From NCBI RefSeq assembly GCF_021730395.1, contig NC_069373.1:44172501-44236500 (forward strand): a DNA stretch of 64,000 nt, given 5' to 3'. Positions 11,147-22,103 of this stretch are shown here, one piece after another (within the stretch, counting starts at the first letter, position 1; each line of letters opens with the position of its first letter). Below the pieces are notes generated by a model. That model made no database searches, had not been told where the DNA came from, and worked only from the letters and a program-made list of their open reading frames with translations. The translations under genes were made by a program, and so were the position numbers. The stretch comes from Mercenaria mercenaria (taxonomy: Eukaryota; Mollusca; Bivalvia; Venerida; Veneridae).

Positions 11147-12440
11147 AGTTTTTCTTTGGAATTTTACATGGCAGTACCAGAATGGGATCAGTTTGCATGT
11201 ATATGCTTCAGATTGCGCTTTATTTACTCTTACTATGTCTTTAGAAGTTTGGAAAATATGATATAAGGGATTCACAGTTCATTAAGGTAAAATTGATAAT
11301 TAAATCTTCTGATGCTTTCATTTAAGCTGACCCAGTAAAAATTTGGCAAGGTTTTAATAAAGATTTATACTCTAGCATTTAATTGTCTGCAGTTTTCATT
11401 GAGCAATGGATATAATAGCTAGATAGCTTGTCAGAACTATACACCAAACAGTCACTTGGTCTGTACCATCTGGATCTAAAGATACCAGGTCAGGTGTCAC
11501 GATATTCCTGCCTGTTGTTTTGCAGTAAATGCTGTTTGGCTAAAATATTGTGTTCTTTTAAAACACCTGCAGTTATTGATGTTTTAACTTCAACAAAGAA
11601 ATTCAGCTCATTAGTAAAAGGAAAGATTCAGTTGTATAATGTTGTCTGAGTAAAATTTATTCATGTAAAAGTTATCAAAGTTGATAGTTTCAAAGACTTA
11701 GTTCAAAAAGTGGATTTTTACCATAACTAAAAAGTGATTTTTTACCATAACTAGCAATAAATGAAAAAATGAACTGTTTTTACAAACCACTTCTTTTGAG
11801 GTAATAATATTTCATCAAACCGTAGACTTCTCAGTCGTGTGTAATGAAACAAATTCAATGGATATACATGGGGAAGTTTAAATATCTATGAATATTTATA
11901 TTTTCATGACTTGAATGAAAATGCTAAATTAAGTGAGAAGTTTACTCTTGTCAGTAAGAATGGTTAAAAATTGAATGGCTGAGAGTGAAAAAATATTTTG
12001 TCACACACAATCAGGTTTATTTAAAATCTCAAGGTATTTTATAACACTTTTCTGCTTTTTATATTTCATTCTCACTTAGAACTGATTTTATGGACTGAAA
12101 ACATAATGTGAGACAGAATTTAATTTTGACTTCGTTTTGTTACCAGGCCCATTATCAGTTGACCTTGGTACCGTCCTTGTATCAAGGTCATGTCTATCTG
12201 TTTGTGTTACATTTGAAGAAAGATGAAATAAGTAATTTAAATAAAGCATGTAAATAAACGGTGTGATTTTTAAACGGAACAGCATTGCCGATTGTAAAAT
12301 AATTTCACAAGCTGTGAAACTGCAATATAAGGTCATTATGTGTCTGTTGTGTTATTTATTTGACTTTGTTCGTGTCTGTAAAAAACACCTTGCATGTCGT
12401 TCATGGCTGATAGCAGAACCATTATGATCGTTTATTGTTT
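11147..12440. other. Gene-free AT-rich stretch
   Basis: No exon, RNA gene or repeat boundary recognised; only short AT-biased ORFs on both strands. It runs up to the left edge of the tRNA array. Confidence 0.5.
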
Positions 12441-12759
12441 GAATAACATTCAGAGCAGCATCATTAGTTGGTAATAGTGATCATTTTGCTGTATGACTAA
12501 AATGACTTTTACATGTGAATGAGTGTATTATGTCAATGAAATATTGGCTCTTTACTTTAAATTTAGGTTATTGGTTGATGACCATTTGTTTCAAATTGGC
12601 TTGAACGGATTCACGGTTTTTGGACAAATTACACTCCAAGTGTAACAGTGTTCACCAGTATTATAAGTCGGACGTATTGAAATGACGTAGATTGATAAGC
12701 TGTTTTTGAAGAAAACACTGGCTTATATCCTTAAAGGAGACGGTAATAGAAAAAAAATC

Positions 12760-12831
12760 TAGCAGAGCGAGGTTTCGACCCTCGGACCTCTGGGTTATGG
12801 GCCCAGCACGCTTCCACTGCGCCACTCTGCT
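12760..12831 (-). tRNA. Initiator tRNA-Met (CAT), copy 1
   Basis: 72 nt on the minus strand. Acceptor AGCAGAG pairs with CTCTGCT, giving the A1:U72 pair of eukaryotic initiators. The D arm is GCGC-AGTGGAA-GCGT. The anticodon arm is CTGGG-CCCATAA-CCCAG, with three G:C pairs and C33, as in animal initiator tRNA. Discriminator A. The T stem is CGAGG/CCTCG. The T loop here reads GTCGAAA, so this copy has G where the others have initiator-specific A54. A long T run directly downstream serves as the Pol III terminator; internal A and B boxes are intact. It charges methionine and starts translation. Confidence 0.93.
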
Positions 12832-13238
12832 GTATTACTGTAGTTTGAAAACCAACTGACTTCAGTTTTGAAAAAAAGTCTGATGCAGTAATCCATTCAT
12901 TGTTTAATGTTAAAATTTCCTTTTAAGCAGCATCACAAGACGTGTGATCATTTTGCTGTGTGATTTAATACTTTACAAACTGATTTTTACTGTGATTTTA
13001 TTTCGGTCAGTGCAAAATTGCCTCTTCACCGTTGAATTAAGTTATTAACGGTTGACTTGCCTCAACAAGTTCAGAACTATTGGACAGATTACAACAATCA
13101 AATTTAAAGTATAATAATTTTCACTAGTATTTTAAGTGAGACATACGGAAACGACGATCAATGTTTTGTGTAACTTGATTACTTGTGTTTGAAGAAAACG
13201 CTGGCTATATATATATCCTTCGAAAATAGAAAAATATC

Positions 13239-13310
13239 TAGCAGAGCGAGGTTTCGATCCTCGGACCTCTGGGTTATGGGCCCAGCACGCTTCCACTGCG
13301 CCACTCTGCT
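13239..13310 (-). tRNA. Initiator tRNA-Met (CAT), copy 2
   Basis: Canonical 72-nt copy with T loop ATCGAAA, the A54/A60 pattern of eukaryotic initiators, anticodon CAT, and a five-T run just downstream on the minus strand as terminator. Confidence 0.95.
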
Positions 13311-13773
13311 GTATTCCTTTAAATGGAGAACATACTGAGTTTAATTTTGAAAAAAAATATCTGATGCAATAATCCGCTCATTCATTATCTTGGGCTGACA
13401 ACTCGAATGGTTATATATGTATAAGTCTAGCGCGATTAGTCGTTCTTTCATTCAGTCAGCATCATTAGACATGTGACCATTTAGTTGTGTGATTGAATAC
13501 TTTATAAAATGATTGACTATTTCGGTCAGTGGCGAATTGACTCTTCACTGTTGATTTCAGCTAATAATTGATGACTGGCTTCAACAGATTCAGAACTTTC
13601 GGACAAATTACACCGAATTTACATCGAATTTAAAGCAAATTATAATAATTTTCACTAGTGTTATAAGTCGGACACACGGAAACGAGGACAAATGCTTTGT
13701 GCAGCTTAATAACGTGTGTTTGAAGAAAACACTGGCTATATTACTTAAAATGAGACGATACTAGAAAAACATC

Positions 13774-13849
13774 TAGCAGAGCGAGGTTTCGATCCTCGGA
13801 CATCTGGGTTATGGGCCCAGCACGTACGCTTCCACTGTGCCACTCTGCT
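13774..13849 (-). tRNA. Initiator tRNA-Met-like, 76-nt variant, copy 3
   Basis: Same acceptor, anticodon and T arms as the canonical copies, but with four extra bases between D arm and anticodon arm (GCGTACGTGC instead of GCGTGC), D-stem GCGC changed to GCAC, and variable loop AGGTC changed to ATGTC. All five 76-nt copies share these three changes, so they arose once before amplification. The D stem is weakened unless GCAC pairs with GTGC, which would borrow the first anticodon-stem base. It may be a pseudogene or a poorly folding tRNA; Pol III boxes and T run remain. Confidence 0.75.
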
Positions 13850-14237
13850 GTATCACTATTGCTTGAAAACCAACTGACTTCAATTTTGAAAAAAAGTCTG
13901 ATGCAGTAAATCATTCATTGTATAATGTTAAAATTTCCTTTTAAGCAGCATCATTAGACATGTGATCTTATTTTGTTGAGTTTTACATGCGAGTGACTTA
14001 AATTTCTTCATTTCAGTGCAAAACTGGCTGTTCACTGTTAATTTAAGTTATTAATTGATGACCTTTTGTTTCAAATTGGCTGAAACAGGTTCAGACTTTT
14101 TGGACAAATACATTAATCGAATATAAAGTATAACTATTTCACACATATGGAAACGACGATCAGTGTTTTGTGTAACTTGATTACTTGTGTTTGAAGAAAA
14201 CCTGGCTATATATATCCTTCGAAAATAGAAAAATATC

Positions 14238-14309
14238 TAGCAGAGCGAGGTTTCGATCCTCGGACCTCTGGGTTATGGGCCCAGCACGCTTCCACTGCGC
14301 CACTCTGCT
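14238..14309 (-). tRNA. Initiator tRNA-Met (CAT), copy 4
   Basis: Canonical 72-nt sequence, all stems paired, T loop ATCGAAA, T run downstream. Second gene of the first 2,087-bp block. Confidence 0.95.
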
Positions 14310-14832
14310 GTATTACTTTAAATGGAAAACCTGAGTTTAATTTTGAAAAAAAAAATGTCTGATGCAATAATTCGCTCATTCATTATCTTGGGCTGACAAC
14401 TCGAACGGTTATATATGTACAAGTCTAGCACGATTAGTCGTTCTTTCATTCACGTCCTGACAATCAGTCATACCAGAATAATGAAAAGGATGCCTGGCTG
14501 AATAAGTAAATGCTTTGAAAGGTTTTACCTAACAAAAAGGTAATATTGCGAGTAATATCGGACTGAATGATACTAAAGACATTCAGGTTCGATGCCAGCT
14601 TATGTGCTTAACTGGTGACAGTAAAATTGTCATCATTGTAAAGATTTCCTTTAAAGCAGCATCATTAGACATGTGATCATTTAGCTGTGTGATTGAACAC
14701 TTTATTTAAAGTATAATAATTTCCACAAGTATTATATGTCGGACACATGGAAATAACGACAAATGCTTTGTGTAGCTTGGTAACGTGTGTTTGGTTATAC
14801 TACTTAAAATGGGATGATAATAGAAAAACATT

Positions 14833-14904
14833 TAGCAGAGCGAGGTTTCGATCCTCGGACCTCTGGGTTATGGGCCCAGCACGCTTCCACTGCGCCACTC
14901 TGCT
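14833..14904 (-). tRNA. Initiator tRNA-Met (CAT), copy 5
   Basis: Canonical 72-nt sequence. The downstream trailer is ATGTTTTT on the minus strand, giving a five-T terminator. Third gene of the first block. Confidence 0.95.
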
Positions 14905-15326
14905 GTACCACTATTGCCTGAAAACCAGCTGACTTCAATTTTGGAAAAAATCTGATGCAGTAATTGGTTCATTGTATAATGTTAAAATTTCCTTTTAAGC
15001 AGCATCATTAGACTTGTGATCTCATTTTGCTGTGTGATTGAATACTTTACAAAATGAGTTTTACATGGGCATGACTTTATATTTCTGTCAGTGCAAAACT
15101 GGCTCTTCACTGTTGATTTAAGTTATTAATTGATGACATTTTGTTTCAAATTGGCTTAAACAGGTTCAGAACTTCTGGACAAACTAACAGATCGAATATA
15201 AAGTATAACAATTTTCACTAGTATTCTAAGTCCGGTATATGGAAACGATGATAAATGTTTTGGGTAACTTTATTACATGTGTTTGAAGAAAATGCTGGCT
15301 GTATCCTTCGAAAATAGAAAAGTATC

Positions 15327-15398
15327 TATCAGAGCGAGGTTTCGATCCTCGGACCTCTGGGTTATGGGCCCAGCACGCTTCCACTGCGCCACTCTGCT
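15327..15398 (-). tRNA. Initiator tRNA-Met (CAT), copy 6, acceptor mismatch
   Basis: 72 nt, as canonical, except that the 3' acceptor strand reads CTCTGAT instead of CTCTGCT, leaving G2 opposite A71. The homologous copies at 17414 and 19499 keep the normal base, so this is a recent private change. It may reduce stability or charging. Confidence 0.85.
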
Positions 15399-15860
15399 GT
15401 ATTCCTTTAAATGGAGAACATACTGAGTTTAATTTTGAAAAAAAAATCTGATGCAATAATCCGCTCATTCATTATCTTGGGCTGACAACTCGAATGGTTA
15501 TATATGTATAAGTCTAGCGCGATTAGTCGTTCTTTCATTCAATCATCATCATTAGACATGTGACCATTTAGTTTTGTGATTGAATACTTTATAAAATGAT
15601 TGACTATTTCGGTCAGTGGCGAATTGACTCTTCACTGTTGATTTCAGCTAATAATTGATGACTGGCTTCAACAGATTCAGAACTTTCGGACAAATTACAC
15701 CGAATTTACATCGAATTTAAAGCAAAGTATAATAATTTTCACTAGTGTTATAAGTCGGACACACGGAAACGAGGACAAATGCTTTGTGCAGCTTAATAAC
15801 GTGTGTTTGAAGAAAACACTGGCTATATTACTTAAAATGAGACGATACTAGAAAAACATC

Positions 15861-15936
15861 TAGCAGAGCGAGGTTTCGATCCTCGGACATCTGGGTTATG
15901 GGCCCAGCACGTACGCTTCCACTGTGCCACTCTGCT
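15861..15936 (-). tRNA. Initiator tRNA-Met-like, 76-nt variant, copy 7
   Basis: Shows the same four-base D-arm insertion, GCAC D-stem and ATGTC variable loop as copy 3. First gene of the second higher-order block. Confidence 0.75.
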
Positions 15937-16325
15937 GTATCACTATTGCTTGAAAACCAACTGACTTCAATTTTGAAAAAAAGTCTGATGCAGTAAATCA
16001 TTCATTGTATAATGTTAAAATTTCCTTTTAAGCAGCATCATTAGACATGTGATCTTATTTTGTTGAGTTTTACATGCGAGTGACTTAAATTTCTTCATTT
16101 CAGTGCAAAACTGGCTGTTCACTGTTAATCTAAGTTATTAATTGATGACCTTTTGTTTCAAATTGGCTGAAACAGGTTCAGACTTTTTGGACAAATTACA
16201 CTAATCGAATATAAAGTATAACTATTTCACACATATGGAAACGACGATCAGTGTTTTGTGTAACTTGATTACTTGTGTTTGAAGAAAACCTGGCTATATA
16301 TATCCTTCGAAAATAGAAAAATATC

Positions 16326-16397
16326 TAGCAGAGCGAGGTTTCGATCCTCGGACCTCTGGGTTATGGGCCCAGCACGCTTCCACTGCGCCACTCTGCT
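16326..16397 (-). tRNA. Initiator tRNA-Met (CAT), copy 8
   Basis: Canonical 72-nt sequence; the counterpart of copy 4, one 2,087-bp block later. Confidence 0.95.
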
Positions 16398-16919
16398 GTA
16401 TTACTTTAAATGGAAACCTGAGTTTAATTTTGAAAAAAAAAATGTCTGATGCAATAATTCGCTCATTCATTATCTTGGGCTGACAACTCGAACGGTTATA
16501 TATGTACAAGTCTAGCACGATTAGTCGTTCTTTCATTCACGTCCTGACAATCAGTCATACCAGAATAATGAAAAGGATGCCTGGCTGAATAAGTAAATGC
16601 TTTGAAAGGTTTTACCTAACAAAAAGGTAATATTGCGAGTAATATCGGACTGAATGATACTAAAGACATTCAGGTTCGATGCCAGCTTATGTGCTTAACT
16701 GGTGACAGTAAAATTGTCATCATTGTAAAGATTTCCTTTAAAGCAGCATCATTAGACATGTGATCATTTAGCTGTGTGATTGAACACTTTATTTAAAGTA
16801 TAATAATTTCCACAAGTATTATATGTCGGACACATGGAAATAACGACAAATGCTTTGTGTAGCTTGGTAACGTGTGTTTGGTTATACTACTTAAAATGGG
16901 ATGATAATAGAAAAACATT

Positions 16920-16991
16920 TAGCAGAGCGAGGTTTCGATCCTCGGACCTCTGGGTTATGGGCCCAGCACGCTTCCACTGCGCCACTCTGCT
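16920..16991 (-). tRNA. Initiator tRNA-Met (CAT), copy 9
   Basis: Canonical 72-nt sequence; the counterpart of copy 5 exactly 2,087 bp later, with matching spacer. Confidence 0.95.
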
Positions 16992-17413
16992 GTACCACTA
17001 TTGCCTGAAAACCAGCTGACTTCAATTTTGGAAAAAATCTGATGCAGTAATTGGTTCATTGTATAATGTTAAAATTTCCTTTTAAGCAGCATCATTAGAC
17101 TTGTGATCTCATTTTGCTGTGTGATTGAATACTTTACAAAATGAGTTTTACATGGGCATGACTTTATATTTCTGTCAGTGCAAAACTGGCTCTTCACTGT
17201 TGATTTAAGTTATTAATTGATGACATTTTGTTTCAAATTGGCTTAAACAGGTTCAGAACTTCTGGACAAACTAACAGATCGAATATAAAGTATAACAATT
17301 TTCACTAGTATTCTAAGTCCGGTATATGGAAACGATGATAAATGTTTTGGGTAACTTTATTACATGTGTTTGAAGAAAATGCTGGCTGTATCCTTCGAAA
17401 ATAGAAAAGTATC

Positions 17414-17485
17414 TAGCAGAGCGAGGTTTCGATCCTCGGACCTCTGGGTTATGGGCCCAGCACGCTTCCACTGCGCCACTCTGCT
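17414..17485 (-). tRNA. Initiator tRNA-Met (CAT), copy 10
   Basis: Canonical 72-nt sequence; the counterpart of copy 6 but with the normal acceptor base. Confidence 0.95.
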
Positions 17486-17947
17486 GTATTCCTTTAAATG
17501 GAGAACATACTGAGTTTAATTTTGAAAAAAAAATCTGATGCAATAATCCGCTCATTCATTATCTTGGGCTGACAACTCGAATGGTTATATATGTATAAGT
17601 CTAGCGCGATTAGTCGTTCTTTCATTCAATCATCATCATTAGACATGTGACCATTTAGTTTTGTGATTGAATACTTTATAAAATGATTGACTATTTCGGT
17701 CAGTGGCGAATTGACTCTTCACTGTTGATTTCAGCTAATAATTGATGACTGGCTTCAACAGATTCAGAACTTTTGGACAAATTACACCGAATTTACATCG
17801 AATTTAAAGCAAAGTATAATAATTTTCACTAGTGTTATAAGTCGGACACACGGAAACGAGGACAAATGCTTTGTGCAGCTTAATAACGTGTGTTTGAATA
17901 AAACACTGGCTATATTACTTAAAATGAGACGATACTAGAAAAACATC

Positions 17948-18023
17948 TAGCAGAGCGAGATTTCGATCCTCGGACATCTGGGTTATGGGCCCAGCACGTA
18001 CGCTTCCACTGTGCCACTCTGCT
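17948..18023 (-). tRNA. Initiator tRNA-Met-like, 76-nt variant, copy 11
   Basis: Variant class with the D-arm insertion. In addition the T-stem 3' strand reads TCTCG instead of CCTCG, turning one G:C pair into G:U and altering the B box. Confidence 0.7.
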
Positions 18024-18413
18024 GTATCACTATTGCTTGAAAACCAACTGACTTCAGTTTTGAAAAAAAGTCTGATGCAGTAAATCATTCATTGTATAAT
18101 GTTAAAATTTCCTTTTAAGCAGCATCATTAAACATGTGATCTTATTTTGTTGAGTTTTACATGCGAGTGACTTAAATTTCTTCATTTCAGTGCAAAACTG
18201 GCTGTTCACTGTTAATTTAAGTTATTAATTGATGACCTTTTGTTTCAAATTGGCTGAAACAGGTTCAGACTTTTTGGACAAATTACACTAATCGAATATA
18301 AAGTATAACTATTTTACACATATGGAAACGACGATCAATGTTTTGTGTAACTTGATTACTTGTGTTTGAAGAAAACGCTGGCTATATATATCCTTCGAAA
18401 ATAGAAAAATATC

Positions 18414-18485
18414 TAGCAGAGCGAGGTTTCGATCCTCGGACCTCTGGGTTATGGGCCCAGCACGCTTCCACTGCGCCACTCTGCT
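18414..18485 (-). tRNA. Initiator tRNA-Met (CAT), copy 12
   Basis: Canonical 72-nt sequence with five-T terminator; second gene of the third block. Confidence 0.95.
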
Positions 18486-19011
18486 GTATTACTTTATATG
18501 GAAAACCTACTGAGTTTAATTTTGAAAAAAAAAATGTCTGATGCAATAATTCGCTCATTCATTATCTTGGGCTGACAATTCGAACGGTTATATATGTACA
18601 AGTCTAGCACGATTAGTCGTTCTTTCATTCACGTCCTGACAATCAGTCATACCTGAATAATGAAAAGGATGCCTGGCTGAATAAGTAAATGCTTTGAAAG
18701 GTTTTACCTAACAAAAAGGTAATATTGCGAGTAATATCGGACTGAATGATACTAAAGACATTCAGGTTCGATGCCAGCTTATGTGCTTAACTGGTGACAG
18801 TAAAATTGTCATCATTGTAAAGATTTCCTTTTAAGCAGCATCATTAGACATGTGATCATTTAGCTGTGTGATTGAACACTTTATTTAAAGTATAATAATT
18901 TCCACAAGTATTATATATCGGACACACGGAAATAACGACAAATGCTTTGTGTAGCTTGGTAACGTGTGTTTGGTTATACTACTTAAAATGGGATGATAAT
19001 AGAAAAACATT

Positions 19012-19083
19012 TAGCAGAGCGAGGTTTCGATCCTCGGACCTCTGGGTTATGGGCCCAGCACGCTTCCACTGCGCCACTCTGCT
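19012..19083 (-). tRNA. Initiator tRNA-Met (CAT), copy 13
   Basis: Canonical 72-nt sequence; third gene of the third block. Confidence 0.95.
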
Positions 19084-19498
19084 GTACCACTATTGCCTGA
19101 AAACCAGCTGACTTCAATTTTGGAAAAAATCTGATGCAGTAATTGGTTCATTGTATAATGTTAAACTTTGATTTCCTTTTAAGCAGCATCATTAGACTTG
19201 TGATCTCATTTTGCTGTGTGATTGAATACTTTACAAAATGAGTTTTACATGGGCATGACTTTATATTTCTGTCAGTGCAAAACTGGCTCTTCACTGTTGA
19301 TTTAAGTTATTAATTGATGACATTTTGTTTCAAATTGGCTTAAACAGGTTCAGAACTTCTGGACAAACTAACAAATCGAATATAAAGTATAACAATTTTC
19401 AGTCCGGTATATGGAAACGATGATAAATGTTTTGGGTAACTTTATTACATGTGTTTGAAGAAAATGCTGGCTGTATCCTTCGAAAATAGAAAAGTATC

Positions 19499-19570
19499 TA
19501 GCAGAGCGAGGTTTCGATCCTCGGACCTCTGGGTTATGGGCCCAGCACGCTTCCACTGCGCCACTCTGCT
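19499..19570 (-). tRNA. Initiator tRNA-Met (CAT), copy 14
   Basis: Canonical 72-nt sequence; fourth gene of the third block. Its spacer toward 19390 has lost a few bases relative to the other blocks. Confidence 0.95.
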
Positions 19571-20027
19571 GTATTCCTTTAAATGGAGAACATACTGAGT
19601 TTAATTTTGAAAAAAAAATCTGATGCAATAATCCGCTCATTCATTATCTTGGGCTGACAACTCGAATGGTTATATATGTATAAGTCTAGCGCGATTAGTC
19701 GTTCTTTCATTCAATCAGCATCATTAGACACGTGACCATTTAGTTGTGTGATTGAATACTTTATAAAATGATTGACTATTTCGGTCAGTGGCGAATTGAC
19801 TCTTCACTGTTGATTTCAGCTAATAATTGATGACTGGCTTCAACAGGTTCAGAACTTTCGGACAAATTACACCGAATTTACATCGAATTTAAAGTATAAT
19901 AATTTTCACTAGTGTTATAAGTCGGACACACGGAAACGAGGACAAATGCTTTGTGCAGCTTTATAACGTGTGTTTGAAGAAAACACTGGCTGTATTACTT
20001 AAAATGAGACGATACTAGAAAAACATC

Positions 20028-20103
20028 TAGCAGAGCGAAGTTTCGATCCTCGGACATCTGGGTTATGGGCCCAGCACGTACGCTTCCACTGTGCCGCTCT
20101 GCT
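20028..20103 (-). tRNA. Initiator tRNA-Met-like, 76-nt variant, copy 15
   Basis: Variant class with the D-arm insertion, plus two private changes: position 8 T to C next to the acceptor stem, and a T-stem base giving a G:U pair (CTTCG). Confidence 0.7.
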
Positions 20104-20495
20104 GTATCACTATTGCTTGAAAACCAACTGACTTCAATTTTGAAAAAAAAGTCTGATGCAGTAATTCATTCATTGTATAATGTTAAAATTTCCTTTTAAG
20201 CAGCATCATTAGACCTGTGATCTTATTTTGTTGAGTTTTACATGCGAATGACTTAAATTTCTTCATTTCAGTGCAAAACTGGGCTGTTCACTGTTAATTT
20301 AAGTTATTAATTGATGACCTTTTGTTTCAAATTGCTTAAACAGGTTCAGACTTTTTGGACAAACTACACTAATCGAATATAAAGTATAACTACTTCACAC
20401 ATATGGAAACGACGATCAGTGTTTTGTGTAACTTGATTACTTGTGTTTGAAGAAAACGCTGGCTATATATAATCCTTCGAAAATAGAAAAATATC

Positions 20496-20567
20496 TAGCA
20501 GAGCGAGGTTTCGATCCTCGGACCTCTGGGTTATGGGCCCAGCACGCTTCCACTGCGCCACTCTGCT
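20496..20567 (-). tRNA. Initiator tRNA-Met (CAT), copy 16
   Basis: Canonical 72-nt sequence; last intact canonical copy of the array. The two canonical copies expected after it in the higher-order order are missing, and the spacer runs directly into variant-type flank. Confidence 0.95.
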
Positions 20568-21121
20568 GTATTACTTTATATGGAAAACCTACTGACTTTA
20601 ATTTTGAAAAAAAATGTCTGATGCAATAATTCGCTCATTCATTATCTTGGGCTGACAACTCGAACGGTTATATATGTATAAGTCTGGCGAGATTAGTCGT
20701 TCTTTCATTCACGTCCTGACAATCAGTCATACCTGAATAATGAAAAGGATACCTGGCTGAATAAGTAAATGCTTTGAAAGGTTTTACCAAACAAAAAGGT
20801 AATATTGCGAGTAATATCAAACTGAACGTCCCTAAAGACATTCAGGTTCGATGCACTTATGTTCTTTACTGGTGACAGTAAAATTATCATCATTGTATAA
20901 TGTTAAGATTTCGCTAAGCAGCATCAAGACATGTGACCATTTAGTTGTGTGATTGAATACTTTATAAAACTATTGACTATTTCGGTCAGTGGCGAATTGA
21001 CTCTTCACTGTTGATTTAAGCTATTAATTGATGACTTGCTTCAACAGATTCAGAACTTTCGGACAAATTACACCGAATTTACATCGAATTTAAAGTATAA
21101 TAATTTCCACTAGTATTTTAA

Positions 21122-21916
21122 GGTATTAGGTCACTAATAGAGAACCTCCTTTTTGAAGAGTATTCAATTCCTACAATAAACCTACTTTTACTGCAATTCT
21201 TAGGGGGGCGTAGGTTCAAGCCCTACTGGGACCAATTTTTTCCCCCCTTATTTTCCTTTTTTCGAGTAAGTTTTTACTTCTTTCAAGACTTATTATTGAT
21301 TTCTTGTACAAAAATGGAAAAAGATTAATCTTATAAGCGATTTCTTGGTGTTCAAAGTGAATTTACTACTAAAACAGAAGGGGTAGGGTTACACATCTTT
21401 AAAAATATTGAGTTAAACGCGGTGAAAGTTCTCTATTTTGCTTTCACTCTTAGTTTATATATTGTGGAAGAAATTTAGGTAGGTTTTACGTCTGCCCTAA
21501 GGTTATTTTCAAATGGAGTAAGCAAAATTCAAAACTGAAACACGGCATTCGACCTTATTTTTTCAATGTTGAAGTGTGAATTCTGTCCCATTAAATCTGT
21601 TTACTTGAGGCACCATAGAAAAAATGATATTGACATTTTTATTTTGTGTTTTATAATTGTTTACCAATAGTTTGATGTTTCTTTTATTAAAATTAATGAT
21701 AAAATGAGTTCTCTGCAAACGTTTTGGATAGTGGCTATCACTTTGAAACTTGTCTCTACTTGAGCTTGAGGAGATTCCATAAGTTATACAAAATTTATAA
21801 AAAACGGCACGGTAAAAGTTGTTTAAAAATTGCAAAATAGTGCAAAACACGGTTACCTTTCAGAATATACCAAGCAAAGGCCATTTTGTAAACATTACTA
21901 TTAGTGATCTAATACC
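21122..21916. mobile_element. TTAA-flanked MITE inserted in the tRNA array
   Basis: 795 bp with near-perfect terminal inverted repeats: GGTATTAGGTCACTAATAG at the left, and GGTATTAGATCACTAATAG when the right end is read inversely. It is flanked by TTAA at 21118-21121 and 21917-21920. Other array units read straight through this point (CACTAGTGTTATAAGTCGG), giving an empty-site comparison. TTAA target duplication suggests a piggyBac-type mobiliser, but the tips are not the usual CCC-type piggyBac ends. A tRNA-like stretch with a B-box match (GTAGGTTCAAGCCCTAC) lies inside near 21210. No transposase. Confidence 0.75.
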
Positions 21917-22027
21917 TTAAGTCGGACACACGGAAACGAAGACAAAATGCTTTGTGCAGCTTAATAACGTGTGTTTGAAGAAAACACTGGCTATATTACT
22001 TAAAATGAGACGATACTAGAAAACATC

Positions 22028-22103
22028 TAGCAGAGTGAGGTTTCGATCCTCAGACATCTGGGTTATGGGCCCAGCACGTACGCTTCCATTGTGCCACTCT
22101 GCT
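22028..22103 (-). tRNA. Initiator tRNA-Met-like, 76-nt variant, copy 17
   Basis: Variant class; carries the D-arm insertion plus further changes in the D arm (ACAATGG instead of ACAGTGG), the T stem and the acceptor-side bases. Probably decaying. Confidence 0.6.

Larger units (their letters stand above)
13774..20027 (-). repeat. 2,087-bp higher-order repeat, three units
   Basis: Three consecutive blocks, 13774-15860, 15861-17947 (both 2,087 bp) and 17948-20027 (2,080 bp). Each contains one 76-nt variant and three canonical tRNA copies with conserved spacings of about 534, 465, 594 and 494 bp. Long stretches are near-identical between blocks. The third block has small indels (loss of CTAGTATTCTA-like bases near 19400, a few extra bases near 19166). 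A fourth block starts at 20028 but lacks two of its expected tRNA copies. This pattern fits recent unequal crossing-over or segmental amplification. Confidence 0.85.

Noticed and set aside
14747-20629. Recurrent ORFs of 60-90 codons (for example 14747-14932, 15226-15468, 16834-17019, 17313-17555) containing GAVEACWAHNPEVRGSKPRS
   Set aside because: They are translations of the tRNA genes and spacers; the repeated peptide is the tRNA body read as protein.
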